Assembly (NCBI GenBank): GCA_009785395.1 | Contig: WQWK01000066.1 | Span: 1-8,989 of the forward strand | DNA: 8,989 nucleotides | Origin: Conexibacteraceae bacterium | GTDB lineage: Bacteria; Actinomycetota; Thermoleophilia; Solirubrobacterales; Solirubrobacteraceae | Direction of reading: 5' to 3' | Part shown: positions 1 through 6,038 of the stretch, one piece after another | How the letters are laid out: every line of letters starts with the position of its first letter | Position numbering within the stretch: position 1 is the stretch's first letter | The notes under the pieces: model-generated | Told to the model about the DNA's origin: nothing | The model's input: the letters and a program-made list of their open reading frames with translations, nothing else | Database searches by the model: none | Program-made: the position numbers and the translations under genes

Positions 1-573
1 GAGCGCGCGGTCGAGGTTGTCCTGGGTGTGGCCGAGCTTGAGCTGCGCGCGACGGCGCCGCTTGCGGTGCTTGCCGAGCCCAGCCGCCTCCTCGATCAGG
101 AGCCTGCGGTCGCGCGGCTTGGAGGTGACGATCGCCTCGACGCGGCCCTGCGAGATGACCGAGTGCATCTCCTTGCCCATGCCGGTGTCGGAAAGGACCT
201 CGATCACGTCGATCAACCGGCACCTGGCGCCGCCGATCCGGTACTCGCCCTCACCGTTGCGCTCCAGTCGCCGCAGGATCGAGACCTCCGGCCCGAGCCC
301 GAGCACGCCCTCGCTGTCGTCGAGCACAAGCTCGACGCTGGCGCTGGCGGCGGCCTGCCGGCCGGGCGCGCCACCGAAGATCACGTCCTGCATCGAGTGG
401 CCGCGCACCGCCATCGGCGACTGCTCGCCCAGCGCCCAGAGGACCGCGTCGGTCACGTTGGACTTGCCGGAGCCGTTGGGACCGACGATCACGCTCGTCC
501 CGGGCCCGAAGTCGAGCCGTGTGCGGTCCGGGAACGACTTGAACCCCTTCATCGTGATGCTCTTCAGGTACAT
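1..573 (-). CDS. smc: Chromosome segregation ATPase SMC, N-terminal part (cut by window edge)
   Basis: SMC is the core ATPase of the bacterial condensin-like complex (with ScpA and ScpB) that compacts and segregates the chromosome. The 191 visible residues are the N-terminal half of the ABC-type head. They start MYLKSITMKGFKSF, have a Walker A loop GPNGSGKSN at residues 31-39, then ALGEQSP at 47-53, and the Q-loop region SQGRVEAI at 141-148, followed by EEAAGLGKHR leading into the first coiled coil. The coiled coils, hinge, signature motif and Walker B lie beyond the left edge. The ATG follows the rnc stop after one base (TGA-G-ATG), and a purine-rich stretch (GGGGGAAAGGG) about ten bases upstream, inside the rnc end, can serve as ribosome binding site. 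This indicates co-transcription and translational coupling with rnc. Nothing in the visible part is broken. Confidence 0.95.
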   Translation of the reverse strand, partial: MYLKSITMKGFKSFPDRTRLDFGPGTSVIVGPNGSGKSNVTDAVLWALGEQSPMAVRGHSMQDVIFGGAPGRQAAASASVELVLDDSEGVLGLGPEVSILRRLERNGEGEYRIGGARCRLIDVIEVLSDTGMGKEMHSVISQGRVEAIVTSKPRDRRLLIEEAAGLGKHRKRRRRAQLKLGHTQDNLDRAL

Positions 574-574
574 C

Positions 575-1294
575 TCAGGTGCCCTTTCCCCCGGCGGCGG
601 AGTGCGTGAGCGCCTCCTGGGCAGCGGCCTGCTCGGCGTCCTTCTTGCTGCGCCCACTGCCCCGCCCGATCTCCTCGGCGCCGATCCGCGCGGCGATCGT
701 GAACGTGCGATCGTGCGGCGGCCCGGTCTCCTTGACGACCTCGTAGCTGACGAGCGCCCCGCGTCGCGCGAGCCGCTCCTGCAGCGCCGACTTGAAGTCG
801 ACCGGGTTCTCGAGCGCCTGGGCAAGCTCCGACTGGAACGCGTGGACCACCGCGTCGGCGACGCGCTCGTAACCGAACTCCAGGTAGCAGGCGCCGATCA
901 CCGCCTCCGTGACGGAGGCGAGCACGCGCTCGGTCGACACGAGGTTCGGGAGGCTCGCCGCCGCGCCAGCGGGCGCGGCAGCGGCGAGCCGGTCGGGAAC
1001 ACCGAGACGCTCCGCCACGGCGCGGCAGGAGCGACCCGAGACCGTCTGTGCGCGGATCTTGGTCAGCTCGCCCGCGCCGAAGCTGCCGGGCTCGAGCAGC
1101 GGAAAGATGTGGGAGGTGATCGCCAGCGACAGCACGCTGTCGCCGAGGAACGCAAGCCGCTCGTAGGAGTCGCCGCGCTTCGGCGTCCACGAGGCGTGCG
1201 TGAAGACGTTGCGGGACAGCTCGTCGGGCAGCGCGTCCAGTAGCGCGCGCAGCAGCGCGACGGATCCATGTGCATCGCGCTGCTCAGTCGCCAC
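575..1294 (-). CDS. rnc: Ribonuclease III
   Basis: RNase III cuts double-stranded RNA and processes rRNA precursors and some mRNAs. With the GTG start at 1294 the protein has 239 residues. The nuclease domain occupies about residues 10-150, with the signature YERLAFLGDS at 44-53 and VTEAVIGACYLE at 128-139. A double-stranded-RNA-binding domain follows at about 163-230 (NPVDFKSALQE to SKKDAEQAAAQEAL). E45, D52 and E130 match E38, D45 and E117 of the E. coli enzyme, but the positions of E41 and D114 hold A48 and S127, so two metal-site acids are absent. The GTG at 1294 overlaps the acpP end by 11 bases. An upstream in-frame GTG at 1324 would add 10 residues and overlap acpP by 41 bases; neither has a clear Shine-Dalgarno sequence. 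The gene sits between acpP and smc, its usual place. Confidence 0.93.
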   Translation of the reverse strand: MATEQRDAHGSVALLRALLDALPDELSRNVFTHASWTPKRGDSYERLAFLGDSVLSLAITSHIFPLLEPGSFGAGELTKIRAQTVSGRSCRAVAERLGVPDRLAAAAPAGAAASLPNLVSTERVLASVTEAVIGACYLEFGYERVADAVVHAFQSELAQALENPVDFKSALQERLARRGALVSYEVVKETGPPHDRTFTIAARIGAEEIGRGSGRSKKDAEQAAAQEALTHSAAGGKGT

Positions 1295-1556
1295 CGGAGA
1301 CGTCGCTCGCGGTCGTGATCCCACTCGCGAGCACGAACTCCACAGCCTGGCCGACGGTGAGGATCCTGGCGGCCTCCTCGTCTGAGATCCTCACGCCATA
1401 ACTGTCCTCGAGCTCCTGGACGAGCGTGTAGAGATCGAGCGAGTCGGCGTCCAGGTCCTCCCGGAAGCGCGTGTCCTCGTCGATCGCCGTGGGATCGACC
1501 TCGAGCTCGTCGGCCAGATGCGTGCGAACCACGCTGAGAACCTGTTCGCGAGTCAT
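1284..1556 (-). CDS. acpP: Acyl carrier protein
   Basis: The 90-residue acidic protein carries growing acyl chains on a 4'-phosphopantetheine arm in type II fatty acid synthesis. The attachment motif DADSLDLYTLV spans about 36-46, with Ser39 as the modified residue. The family helices are recognisable: TREQVLSVVRTHLADELEV at the start, then LVQELEDSYGVRISDEEAARILTVGQAVEFV. The C-terminal tail after about residue 78 (ITTASDVSGGD) is a little longer than in many homologues. The start codon overlaps the plsX stop as ATGA (1553-1556), which points to translational coupling, and the 3' end overlaps the proposed rnc start. The neighbouring plsX product takes acyl groups from this protein, and the distant coaD in the window contributes to the coenzyme A that supplies the arm. 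A specialised ACP for another pathway is unlikely given the context. Confidence 0.95.
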   Translation of the reverse strand: MTREQVLSVVRTHLADELEVDPTAIDEDTRFREDLDADSLDLYTLVQELEDSYGVRISDEEAARILTVGQAVEFVLASGITTASDVSGGD

Positions 1557-2581
1557 GGACCAACCACCGTAGCCCCCGGCTCGGACGGCTGTCGCAGCGC
1601 CCCGGCCTCGGCGAGCGCGGCGCGGGTGCGCCCGATCACGTCCTCCTCGACGCCGCGCGCCGCCACCTCGATCGCGCGGGCAAAGCCCTGGCGCGTGAAG
1701 CGTCCGTGGCAGACGATGCCGATCTGGCGCAGGCCCAGCATGTAGGCGCCGCCCGTGACCTCGGGATCGATCTCGTCGCGCAGGCCCTGGATCGACGGCT
1801 TCAACAGGAAACCGCCGACCTTGGCCCGCAGCGAGCGGTGCGCGGCGTCGCGCAGCAGATGGAGCGTCTGCGCGGAGACGCCCTCGATCAGCTTCAGCGC
1901 GATGTTGCCGGTGAAGCCGTCGGCGACGATGACGTCGACCTCGTTGCCGAGTGCGCGCGTGCCCTCGATGTTGCCGACAAAGCGCAACCCCGCGCCGCCC
2001 TCGCCGCTCAGCCGCTCATGCACCTCCCGGATGTCGGGGGTGCCCTTGGCGGGCTCCTCGCCGTTTGACAGCAGGGCCACGCGCGGCGCCTCGATGCCGA
2101 GCACGGCCTGCGCGAACGCGGATCCCATGTGCGCGAACTGGATCAGGTGCTCTGGACGGCAGTTGACGTTGGCACCAACGTCGAGCAGCAGCAGCGGGCC
2201 GACCCCCGGCCGCGGGATCGGCAGGGCAAGCGCCGGCCGGTAGATGCCGTGGTCACGCTTGAGGTTGAAGAGGCCGGCAGCGAGCGCCGAGCCGGTGGAG
2301 CCGCCGGAGACCAGCGCCTGAGCGCGCCCTGCGGCCACCGCCTTTGCCGCCTGCACGATCGACGCTTCAGGGGTCGCTCGCACGGCATGGGCGGGGTCGC
2401 TCGCCTTGGCTATCGAGAGCGGCGCGTCGATGACCTCGACCCCGGGACCGGCGCCGGACACTCTGGCGGCGTCGGCGAAAAGAAGCACGCGCACGCCGCG
2501 CGCCGCAGCCAGCGACGCGCCATGCGCAACCTCGTCCGGGCCCAGGTCGGCCCCGTTGCCGTCAACGGCGACCGTCACCAT
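1553..2581 (-). CDS. plsX: Phosphate acyltransferase PlsX
   Basis: PlsX converts acyl-ACP and phosphate to acyl-phosphate, which PlsY uses for the first step of phospholipid synthesis. The 342-residue protein has the family length and landmarks: VSGGSTGSALAAGLFNLKR at about 91-109, LLLDVGANVNCRPEHLIQFA at 131-150, MGSAFAQAVLGIEAPRVALL at 152-171, NGEEPAKGT at 173-181, VGNIEG at 202-207, DVIVADGFTGNIALKLIEG at 216-234, and a C-terminal GGAYMLGLRQIGIVCHGR at 277-294. The N-terminal glycine-rich motif reads DGNGADLGP, where most homologues have DAMGGD followed two residues later by P. The ATG start lies 14 bases after the rpmF stop with only a weak AGG upstream, so translation may be coupled to rpmF. 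The C-terminal TGA overlaps the acpP start. Confidence 0.94.
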   Translation of the reverse strand: MVTVAVDGNGADLGPDEVAHGASLAAARGVRVLLFADAARVSGAGPGVEVIDAPLSIAKASDPAHAVRATPEASIVQAAKAVAAGRAQALVSGGSTGSALAAGLFNLKRDHGIYRPALALPIPRPGVGPLLLLDVGANVNCRPEHLIQFAHMGSAFAQAVLGIEAPRVALLSNGEEPAKGTPDIREVHERLSGEGGAGLRFVGNIEGTRALGNEVDVIVADGFTGNIALKLIEGVSAQTLHLLRDAAHRSLRAKVGGFLLKPSIQGLRDEIDPEVTGGAYMLGLRQIGIVCHGRFTRQGFARAIEVAARGVEEDVIGRTRAALAEAGALRQPSEPGATVVGP

Positions 2582-2595
2582 CGGCGACCTACGCC

Positions 2596-2784
2596 TCAGC
2601 GCAGCGTCGAGTCGGTGGTGACAACGGTGCGCCCCTTGTAGCTACCGCAAACCGGGCACACGCGGTGCGGGAGGCGCGGGCTGTGGCAAGTGGGGCACGC
2701 GTTGGTGGCTGCCGCGCTGACCTTGTGGGTCGAGCGGCGCTTGGTCGTGCGTGAGTGGGACTGCTTTTGCTTGGGAACGGCCAT
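2596..2784 (-). CDS. rpmF: 50S ribosomal protein L32
   Basis: The 62-residue basic protein begins MAVPKQKQSHSRTTKRRS, typical for L32, a component of the large ribosomal subunit. Four cysteines in two CxxC pairs (C30-x2-C33 and C43-x2-C46) show that this is the zinc-binding form rather than the cysteine-free paralogue found in some actinobacteria. It lies between yceD and plsX, the common arrangement in bacteria. I see no Shine-Dalgarno sequence. A TACCTT (2793-2798 on the minus strand) stands eight bases before the ATG and could be a -10 box for a nearly leaderless internal transcript, but no matching -35 is visible, so this is weak. The 62-base gap to yceD also holds a hairpin. Confidence 0.97.
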   Translation of the reverse strand: MAVPKQKQSHSRTTKRRSTHKVSAAATNACPTCHSPRLPHRVCPVCGSYKGRTVVTTDSTLR

Positions 2785-2817
2785 GACGTGGCAAGGTAGC
2801 AGGGTCGAGCTTCGAAC

Positions 2818-2837
2818 TTCGCCGCTCAGCGGTCGAA
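2818..2837 (-). other. Hairpin between yceD and rpmF
   Basis: The gap between yceD and rpmF contains the arms TTCGCCGC (2818-2825) and GCGGTCGAA (2829-2837), separated by TCA. They pair over eight base pairs with one bulged base. No U-run follows in the direction of transcription, so it is not a standard terminator. It could slow or process the transcript between the two genes, or it could be chance. Confidence 0.35.
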
Positions 2838-2846
2838 TCGGGCGGT

Positions 2847-3362
2847 TCAGGCGTCGAATTTGAGCTCCGAGAGCTTCGCCCAGCGTGGATCGGGCTCCGC
2901 CTCATGGTGGTGCTCGGGACCGGCGAGGTTGAGGTTCCGGCCGCAGACTGGGCACAGGCCCGCGCAGTCCGCGTGGCAGAGGATCGCGCGCGGGAGCGTG
3001 AGGGCGAGCGCGTCGCGCGCCCAGGCGCTGATGTCGAGCACGCCCTTCTCGACATACGGAGAGTCGAGCTCCTCGCCGGCGCCGGGCTGTGAGACCTCAC
3101 GGGCGTCGACCTCGAAGCCGGCCCGGGCCGGTTCCAGGCAGCGCATGCAGGGACCTTCGAGGGTCGCGTCGAACCGCAGCCTCAGCGCGTAACCCTGGCC
3201 GGTGGTCCGCGAGATGTCGAGTCGCACGGGACCGGACGCGACCGTGTAGGTGTCGGTGCCCAGCTCGAACGGCTCGATGCGGACATCGAGTTCGAGGTGC
3301 CTGCCCTCGCCCGACTCGAGCCGCAGGCCGTTCAGGTCGAATGTGTCGATGGCGGAACTCAT
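2847..3362 (-). CDS. yceD: DUF177 (YceD-family) protein upstream of rpmF
   Basis: The 171-residue protein belongs to the DUF177/YceD family, which almost always precedes rpmF. Plant and bacterial members have been linked to 23S rRNA accumulation or processing. Visible family marks are GPCMRCLEPA at 70-79, then CHADCAGLCPVCGRNLN at 129-145, and the C-terminal DPRWAKLSELKFD at 158-170. The six cysteines (72, 75, 129, 133, 137, 140) could bind zinc. A short histidine run HHH (151-153) follows the cysteine cluster. No Shine-Dalgarno sequence precedes the ATG, but a TAATCT box lies seven bases upstream, which fits a leaderless transcript. It is the first gene of the yceD-rpmF-plsX-acpP-rnc-smc run and diverges from the phosphatase gene across 49 bases. 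The family assignment is firm; the molecular role is not. Confidence 0.9.
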   Translation of the reverse strand: MSSAIDTFDLNGLRLESGEGRHLELDVRIEPFELGTDTYTVASGPVRLDISRTTGQGYALRLRFDATLEGPCMRCLEPARAGFEVDAREVSQPGAGEELDSPYVEKGVLDISAWARDALALTLPRAILCHADCAGLCPVCGRNLNLAGPEHHHEAEPDPRWAKLSELKFDA

Positions 3363-3369
3363 GTAGCTG

Positions 3370-3375
3370 AGATTA
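3370..3375 (-). promoter_or_regulatory. Candidate -10 box for a leaderless yceD operon transcript
   Basis: TAATCT on the minus strand fits the actinobacterial -10 pattern TAnnnT and lies exactly seven bases upstream of the yceD ATG. Transcription would then start at or next to the A of the start codon. The absence of a Shine-Dalgarno sequence agrees with this. No clear -35 element is seen at 16-18 bases upstream. Confidence 0.4.
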
Positions 3376-3411
3376 GCCCTGGGACTGACGCTCGCCCCCT
3401 GTCGCGGTGCG

Positions 3412-3933
3412 ATGATCCCGGGGGTGTCGGATTGGTTTCGGGCCTACCGCTTCGCGAACGTCCACGAGGACCTGATCGTGGGGGCGCTGCCACTGGACGA
3501 CGCGGACGTGCGGACGCTCTCGGGGCTGGGCGTCGTGCGCGTACTCAATCTCGTGCAGGACTCTGAGTACGGGCGTGGCGCCCGCCGCAAGGTCGAGCGC
3601 GCCCTGGCGAAAGCCGAAATCGATGAGCACCGCATCAGCTGTGAGGACTACGGCAACCTCAGCCCGGAGCTGCTGGATGAGGCCACCGCGCTGGTGAACA
3701 CCTGGCTCGATGACGGCGAGACCGTATACCTGCACTGCCGCGCCGGCTGGCAGCGCTCGGCCGCCGTCGCGGCCGGCGCGCTGGCACTACGCGAAGGTGT
3801 CAGCGTCGACGCCGCGTTGGCGCATGTACAGACGATGAAGGCCTCGGCTGACCCGCTCCCCCACCAGCGCGAGGATCTGCAGCGGTGGTGGCAGGCGCGG
3901 CGCCCGGAGGCTCAACCCCGGCGCAGCGCGTAG
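3412..3933 (+). CDS. Dual-specificity/tyrosine-type protein phosphatase (Cx5R family)
   Basis: The 173-residue protein carries the phosphatase P-loop HCRAGWQRSA at residues 108-117, with nucleophile Cys109 and phosphate-binding Arg115. Strand VVRVLNLVQD (41-50) and the segment HRISCEDYGNLSPELLDEA (73-91) fit the small single-domain cysteine phosphatase fold; Asp79 is a candidate general acid. It has no signal peptide or membrane segment, so it should be cytoplasmic. The substrate cannot be read from the sequence and could be a phosphoprotein, a phosphoinositide-like lipid or a carbohydrate phosphate. The ATG at 3412 has no Shine-Dalgarno sequence; a GTG at 3424 after GGGG would remove four residues and is a possible alternative. 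The last 22 bases overlap the convergent membrane-protein gene. It is not a usual member of the surrounding ribosome and lipid cluster. Confidence 0.82.
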   Translation: MIPGVSDWFRAYRFANVHEDLIVGALPLDDADVRTLSGLGVVRVLNLVQDSEYGRGARRKVERALAKAEIDEHRISCEDYGNLSPELLDEATALVNTWLDDGETVYLHCRAGWQRSAAVAAGALALREGVSVDAALAHVQTMKASADPLPHQREDLQRWWQARRPEAQPRRSA

Positions 3934-4757
3934 AGCTCGCGTGCGACGAGCGCGAGCGCCCCGATCGCGGACAGGACGATGCCCAGCGTGAGCGGGATGA
4001 CCTCGGCGCCGGAGGCGAGCGGCTCGCGGTACAGGATCACGCCGGCGATGATCAGCCCGTTGGCGGACACGGTCGTGCTCGCGGCCGAGACCGTCGCCGC
4101 GTTGGACCGCGCAAAGGCGTGCTGGATCATCGTTATCGACCAGACGCTCAGCGCGATCATCAGCCACGGACCGGGCGTGGCGAGCGCCTGCAGGACGCCT
4201 GTCACCCCGTGGCGGATGAACCGGTCCGCGAGCTCTTTGGTGTACACCCCTGTTGCGATGAACAGGATGCCGACGGCCGCGCCCATCATCAAGCCGCTGC
4301 CGGTCATTGAGAGGGCCGCCGCCGGCACCGCCAGCACCAGCGCGAGCAGCACCAGCGTGAGGTTTGAGAGCGGCGGCTGGGCCGCGCCGGTCGAGATCAC
4401 GCTCGACGCGGTCAGCACGCCGCCGACCCCGAGCAGGATCACGCCGAGGAGCTCCACCCGCCCGAACCGCTCGCCGAGCCAGTGGTGGCCGGCGAGGACG
4501 AGGCCGCCACGGCCGGCACTGCGCAACGTGGTGACGACGGGCACCGGCGCAAGCCCCAGCGCGCCCGCCTCCGACACCCACGCGATCGCGCTCAGCGCCA
4601 TCGCGACCATCCACCACGGCCGCCGGATCAGGACGCCCAGCAACGCCAGACCGCGCCTGTGGACCGTGAGCCGCATCATCTCGCGCTTCTCGAGCGCAGC
4701 CGCAGCGCTGTTTGCGATCCCGCAGATCAGGGCCAGCGCGCTTCCCAGGGCAAACAT
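3912..4757 (-). CDS. DMT/EamA-like multi-spanning membrane transporter
   Basis: The 281-residue protein is mostly hydrophobic, with about nine likely membrane helices (roughly 2-22, 37-45, 48-68, 70-90, 101-121, 132-150, 154-172, 187-212, 223-243 and 252-274; the exact number is uncertain). The first helix carries ANSAAAALEKREMM, and an internal repeat-like layout (four to five helices, then four to five helices) fits the drug/metabolite transporter superfamily. The transported compound cannot be predicted; NIPA-like or EamA-like exporters are the nearest idea. The start is well fixed because a TAG stop stands directly before the ATG. No Shine-Dalgarno sequence is visible, so the mRNA may be leaderless. 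Only 18 bases separate its start from that of the divergent glycosyltransferase, so its promoter must reach into that gene. Its end overlaps the phosphatase end by 22 bases. Confidence 0.7.
   Translation of the reverse strand: MFALGSALALICGIANSAAAALEKREMMRLTVHRRGLALLGVLIRRPWWMVAMALSAIAWVSEAGALGLAPVPVVTTLRSAGRGGLVLAGHHWLGERFGRVELLGVILLGVGGVLTASSVISTGAAQPPLSNLTLVLLALVLAVPAAALSMTGSGLMMGAAVGILFIATGVYTKELADRFIRHGVTGVLQALATPGPWLMIALSVWSITMIQHAFARSNAATVSAASTTVSANGLIIAGVILYREPLASGAEVIPLTLGIVLSAIGALALVARELYALRRG
3935..3957 (+). terminator. GC hairpin just after the phosphatase stop (weak terminator candidate)
   Basis: GCTCGCG (3935-3941) and CGCGAGC (3951-3957) form a seven-pair stem with a nine-base loop, starting two bases after the phosphatase stop codon. 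It has no U-run and lies inside the coding sequence of the opposing gene, so it may be a chance product of GC-rich codons. Confidence 0.22.
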
Positions 4758-4764
4758 CTACGTC

Positions 4765-4769
4765 AGGAG
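4765..4769 (+). promoter_or_regulatory. Ribosome binding site that fixes the glycosyltransferase GTG start
   Basis: AGGAG lies six bases before the GTG at 4776. The same frame stays open for a further 294 bases upstream, but that part runs antisense to the membrane-protein gene and shows no family similarity. This site is therefore the main reason to choose the GTG. Confidence 0.8.
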
Positions 4770-4775
4770 CGATCA

Positions 4776-6038
4776 GTGCAGGATGGGCATCTGAGCGAAC
4801 CGGCCGAACAGCCGCTGGTGCCGGCGACGGACCCCTCGCCACAGGGCGTGCCCTCGCGGGTGCTGATCCTCTCCGGCGAGATGGGTGAGGGGCACAATGC
4901 TGCCGCAGCCGCGATCACCGACGCGATCGCCGATGTTTGGCCTGGGTGCCGGGTGGAGCGGTTCGACACGCTCGAGCTGTGGGGTCGCCCGTTCTCAAAA
5001 GTGTTGTGCCGAGGGTACGAGATCCAGATGCGGCTGCTGCCGATCACGTATGAGGTCTTCTACGACTGGCTCTGCAAATCCAACGGCTTCGCGGCAGTCA
5101 GCAAGGCTGCGATCGGCGGCTTCTTCGGGCGCCGGCTCGAGCGCTACCTGCAGACCCATGACGCCGATCTGATCATCTCGACATATCCGTTCGGCTCCGC
5201 CGCGCTGCATTGGCTTCGCGCCCACCGCGACTCCACGGTGCCGTCGGTCACCTACGTCCCGGCTTTCCATGTCCACCCGGTGTGGGCGTACGCGGGCATC
5301 GACCAGCACTATGTGATGTACGACACGGCGCCCGGACACGCCCACACCCCGGGATTCGCGCAGACGATGCACGTCGGCGCTCCCCCGGTCCGCGACGGGT
5401 TCGGGACGTTGAGCAAGCAGGAGGCGCGCCGGCGACTCGAGCTCAGCGACGACGCGTTCATCCTCCTGGTCACAGGCGGTTCCTGGGGCCTCGGTGGAAT
5501 CTCGGACGCGGTGCGCGCGCTGACCGGCTCCGGCATCGATGTCCAGGTGCATGCCGTGTGCGGCAAGAGCGAGCGGCTGCACCAGCATCTCCGGGACATG
5601 CGCATTCCGGCGGAGCGGCTGCGCACATACGGCTACGTGAACAACATGCCCGAGCTGATGTCTGCGGCCGACGTGGTCGTGACCAACGGCGCCGGTGTGA
5701 CCGTGCTCGAGGCGCTCCAGACCCCGCGGCCCGTGATCGCGTTCCAGCCGCTGGCCGGCCACGGCAAGGCCTCCACGGACGAGATGGTGCGCCGCGAGCT
5801 GGCCCTCGTCGCCCTCGACATCCCGGAACTCGTCGAGGTCACGCGTCAGCTCGTCACGGACCGGGTGCTGATGGCTCGCATGGAGCACGCCGGGCGCGAG
5901 TGGACCAAGGGCCGCGACCTGCGCGAGAGCGTGCGCACCATGACTCCCCTGTACCAGGCGCCAGCCGCCGCGAGCACGGCGACCGGGACCGGTGCCGAAG
6001 CGCCCGTCGAGCCCCCACCCCTACTCGGCGGCCCGTAG
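4776..6038 (+). CDS. MGDG-synthase-like glycosyltransferase (GT28/GT-B fold)
   Basis: The 420-residue protein resembles monogalactosyldiacylglycerol synthases and processive diacylglycerol glucosyltransferases, which move a sugar from a UDP-sugar to a membrane lipid. After a short unstructured N-terminus, VLILSGEMGEGHNAAAAAI (29-47) carries the family's GxGH motif near the acceptor site. DLIISTYPFGSAAL (131-144) and VTYVPAFHVHPVW (158-170) belong to the N-terminal domain. The C-terminal nucleotide-sugar domain has ILLVTGGSWGLGG (229-241), YGYVNNMPELMSAADVVVTNGAGVTVLEAL (285-314) and PVIAFQPLAGHGKASTDEM (319-337). The last 30 residues are rich in Ala and Pro and look disordered. No signal peptide or clear membrane helix is seen, so it would act at the inner face of the membrane. 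Acceptor and sugar are unknown. The final 18 bases overlap the rmuC end. Confidence 0.85.
   Translation: MQDGHLSEPAEQPLVPATDPSPQGVPSRVLILSGEMGEGHNAAAAAITDAIADVWPGCRVERFDTLELWGRPFSKVLCRGYEIQMRLLPITYEVFYDWLCKSNGFAAVSKAAIGGFFGRRLERYLQTHDADLIISTYPFGSAALHWLRAHRDSTVPSVTYVPAFHVHPVWAYAGIDQHYVMYDTAPGHAHTPGFAQTMHVGAPPVRDGFGTLSKQEARRRLELSDDAFILLVTGGSWGLGGISDAVRALTGSGIDVQVHAVCGKSERLHQHLRDMRIPAERLRTYGYVNNMPELMSAADVVVTNGAGVTVLEALQTPRPVIAFQPLAGHGKASTDEMVRRELALVALDIPELVEVTRQLVTDRVLMARMEHAGREWTKGRDLRESVRTMTPLYQAPAAASTATGTGAEAPVEPPPLLGGP

Noticed and set aside
17..1243. Long open frame of 408 codons on the plus strand opposite smc and rnc.
   Set aside because: It is rich in Arg, Ser, Pro and Ala with no family motif and runs antisense to two certain genes; long antisense frames are expected at this base composition.
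4482..4775. Upstream extension of the glycosyltransferase frame by 98 codons.
   Set aside because: It lies antisense to the membrane-protein gene, has no similarity to the family, and the GTG at 4776 has a good ribosome binding site.
3787..4842. 351-codon open frame on the minus strand over the membrane-protein gene.
   Set aside because: Low-complexity Arg/Ala/Gly sequence without motifs; the frame starting at 4757 gives a sensible multi-helix protein instead.
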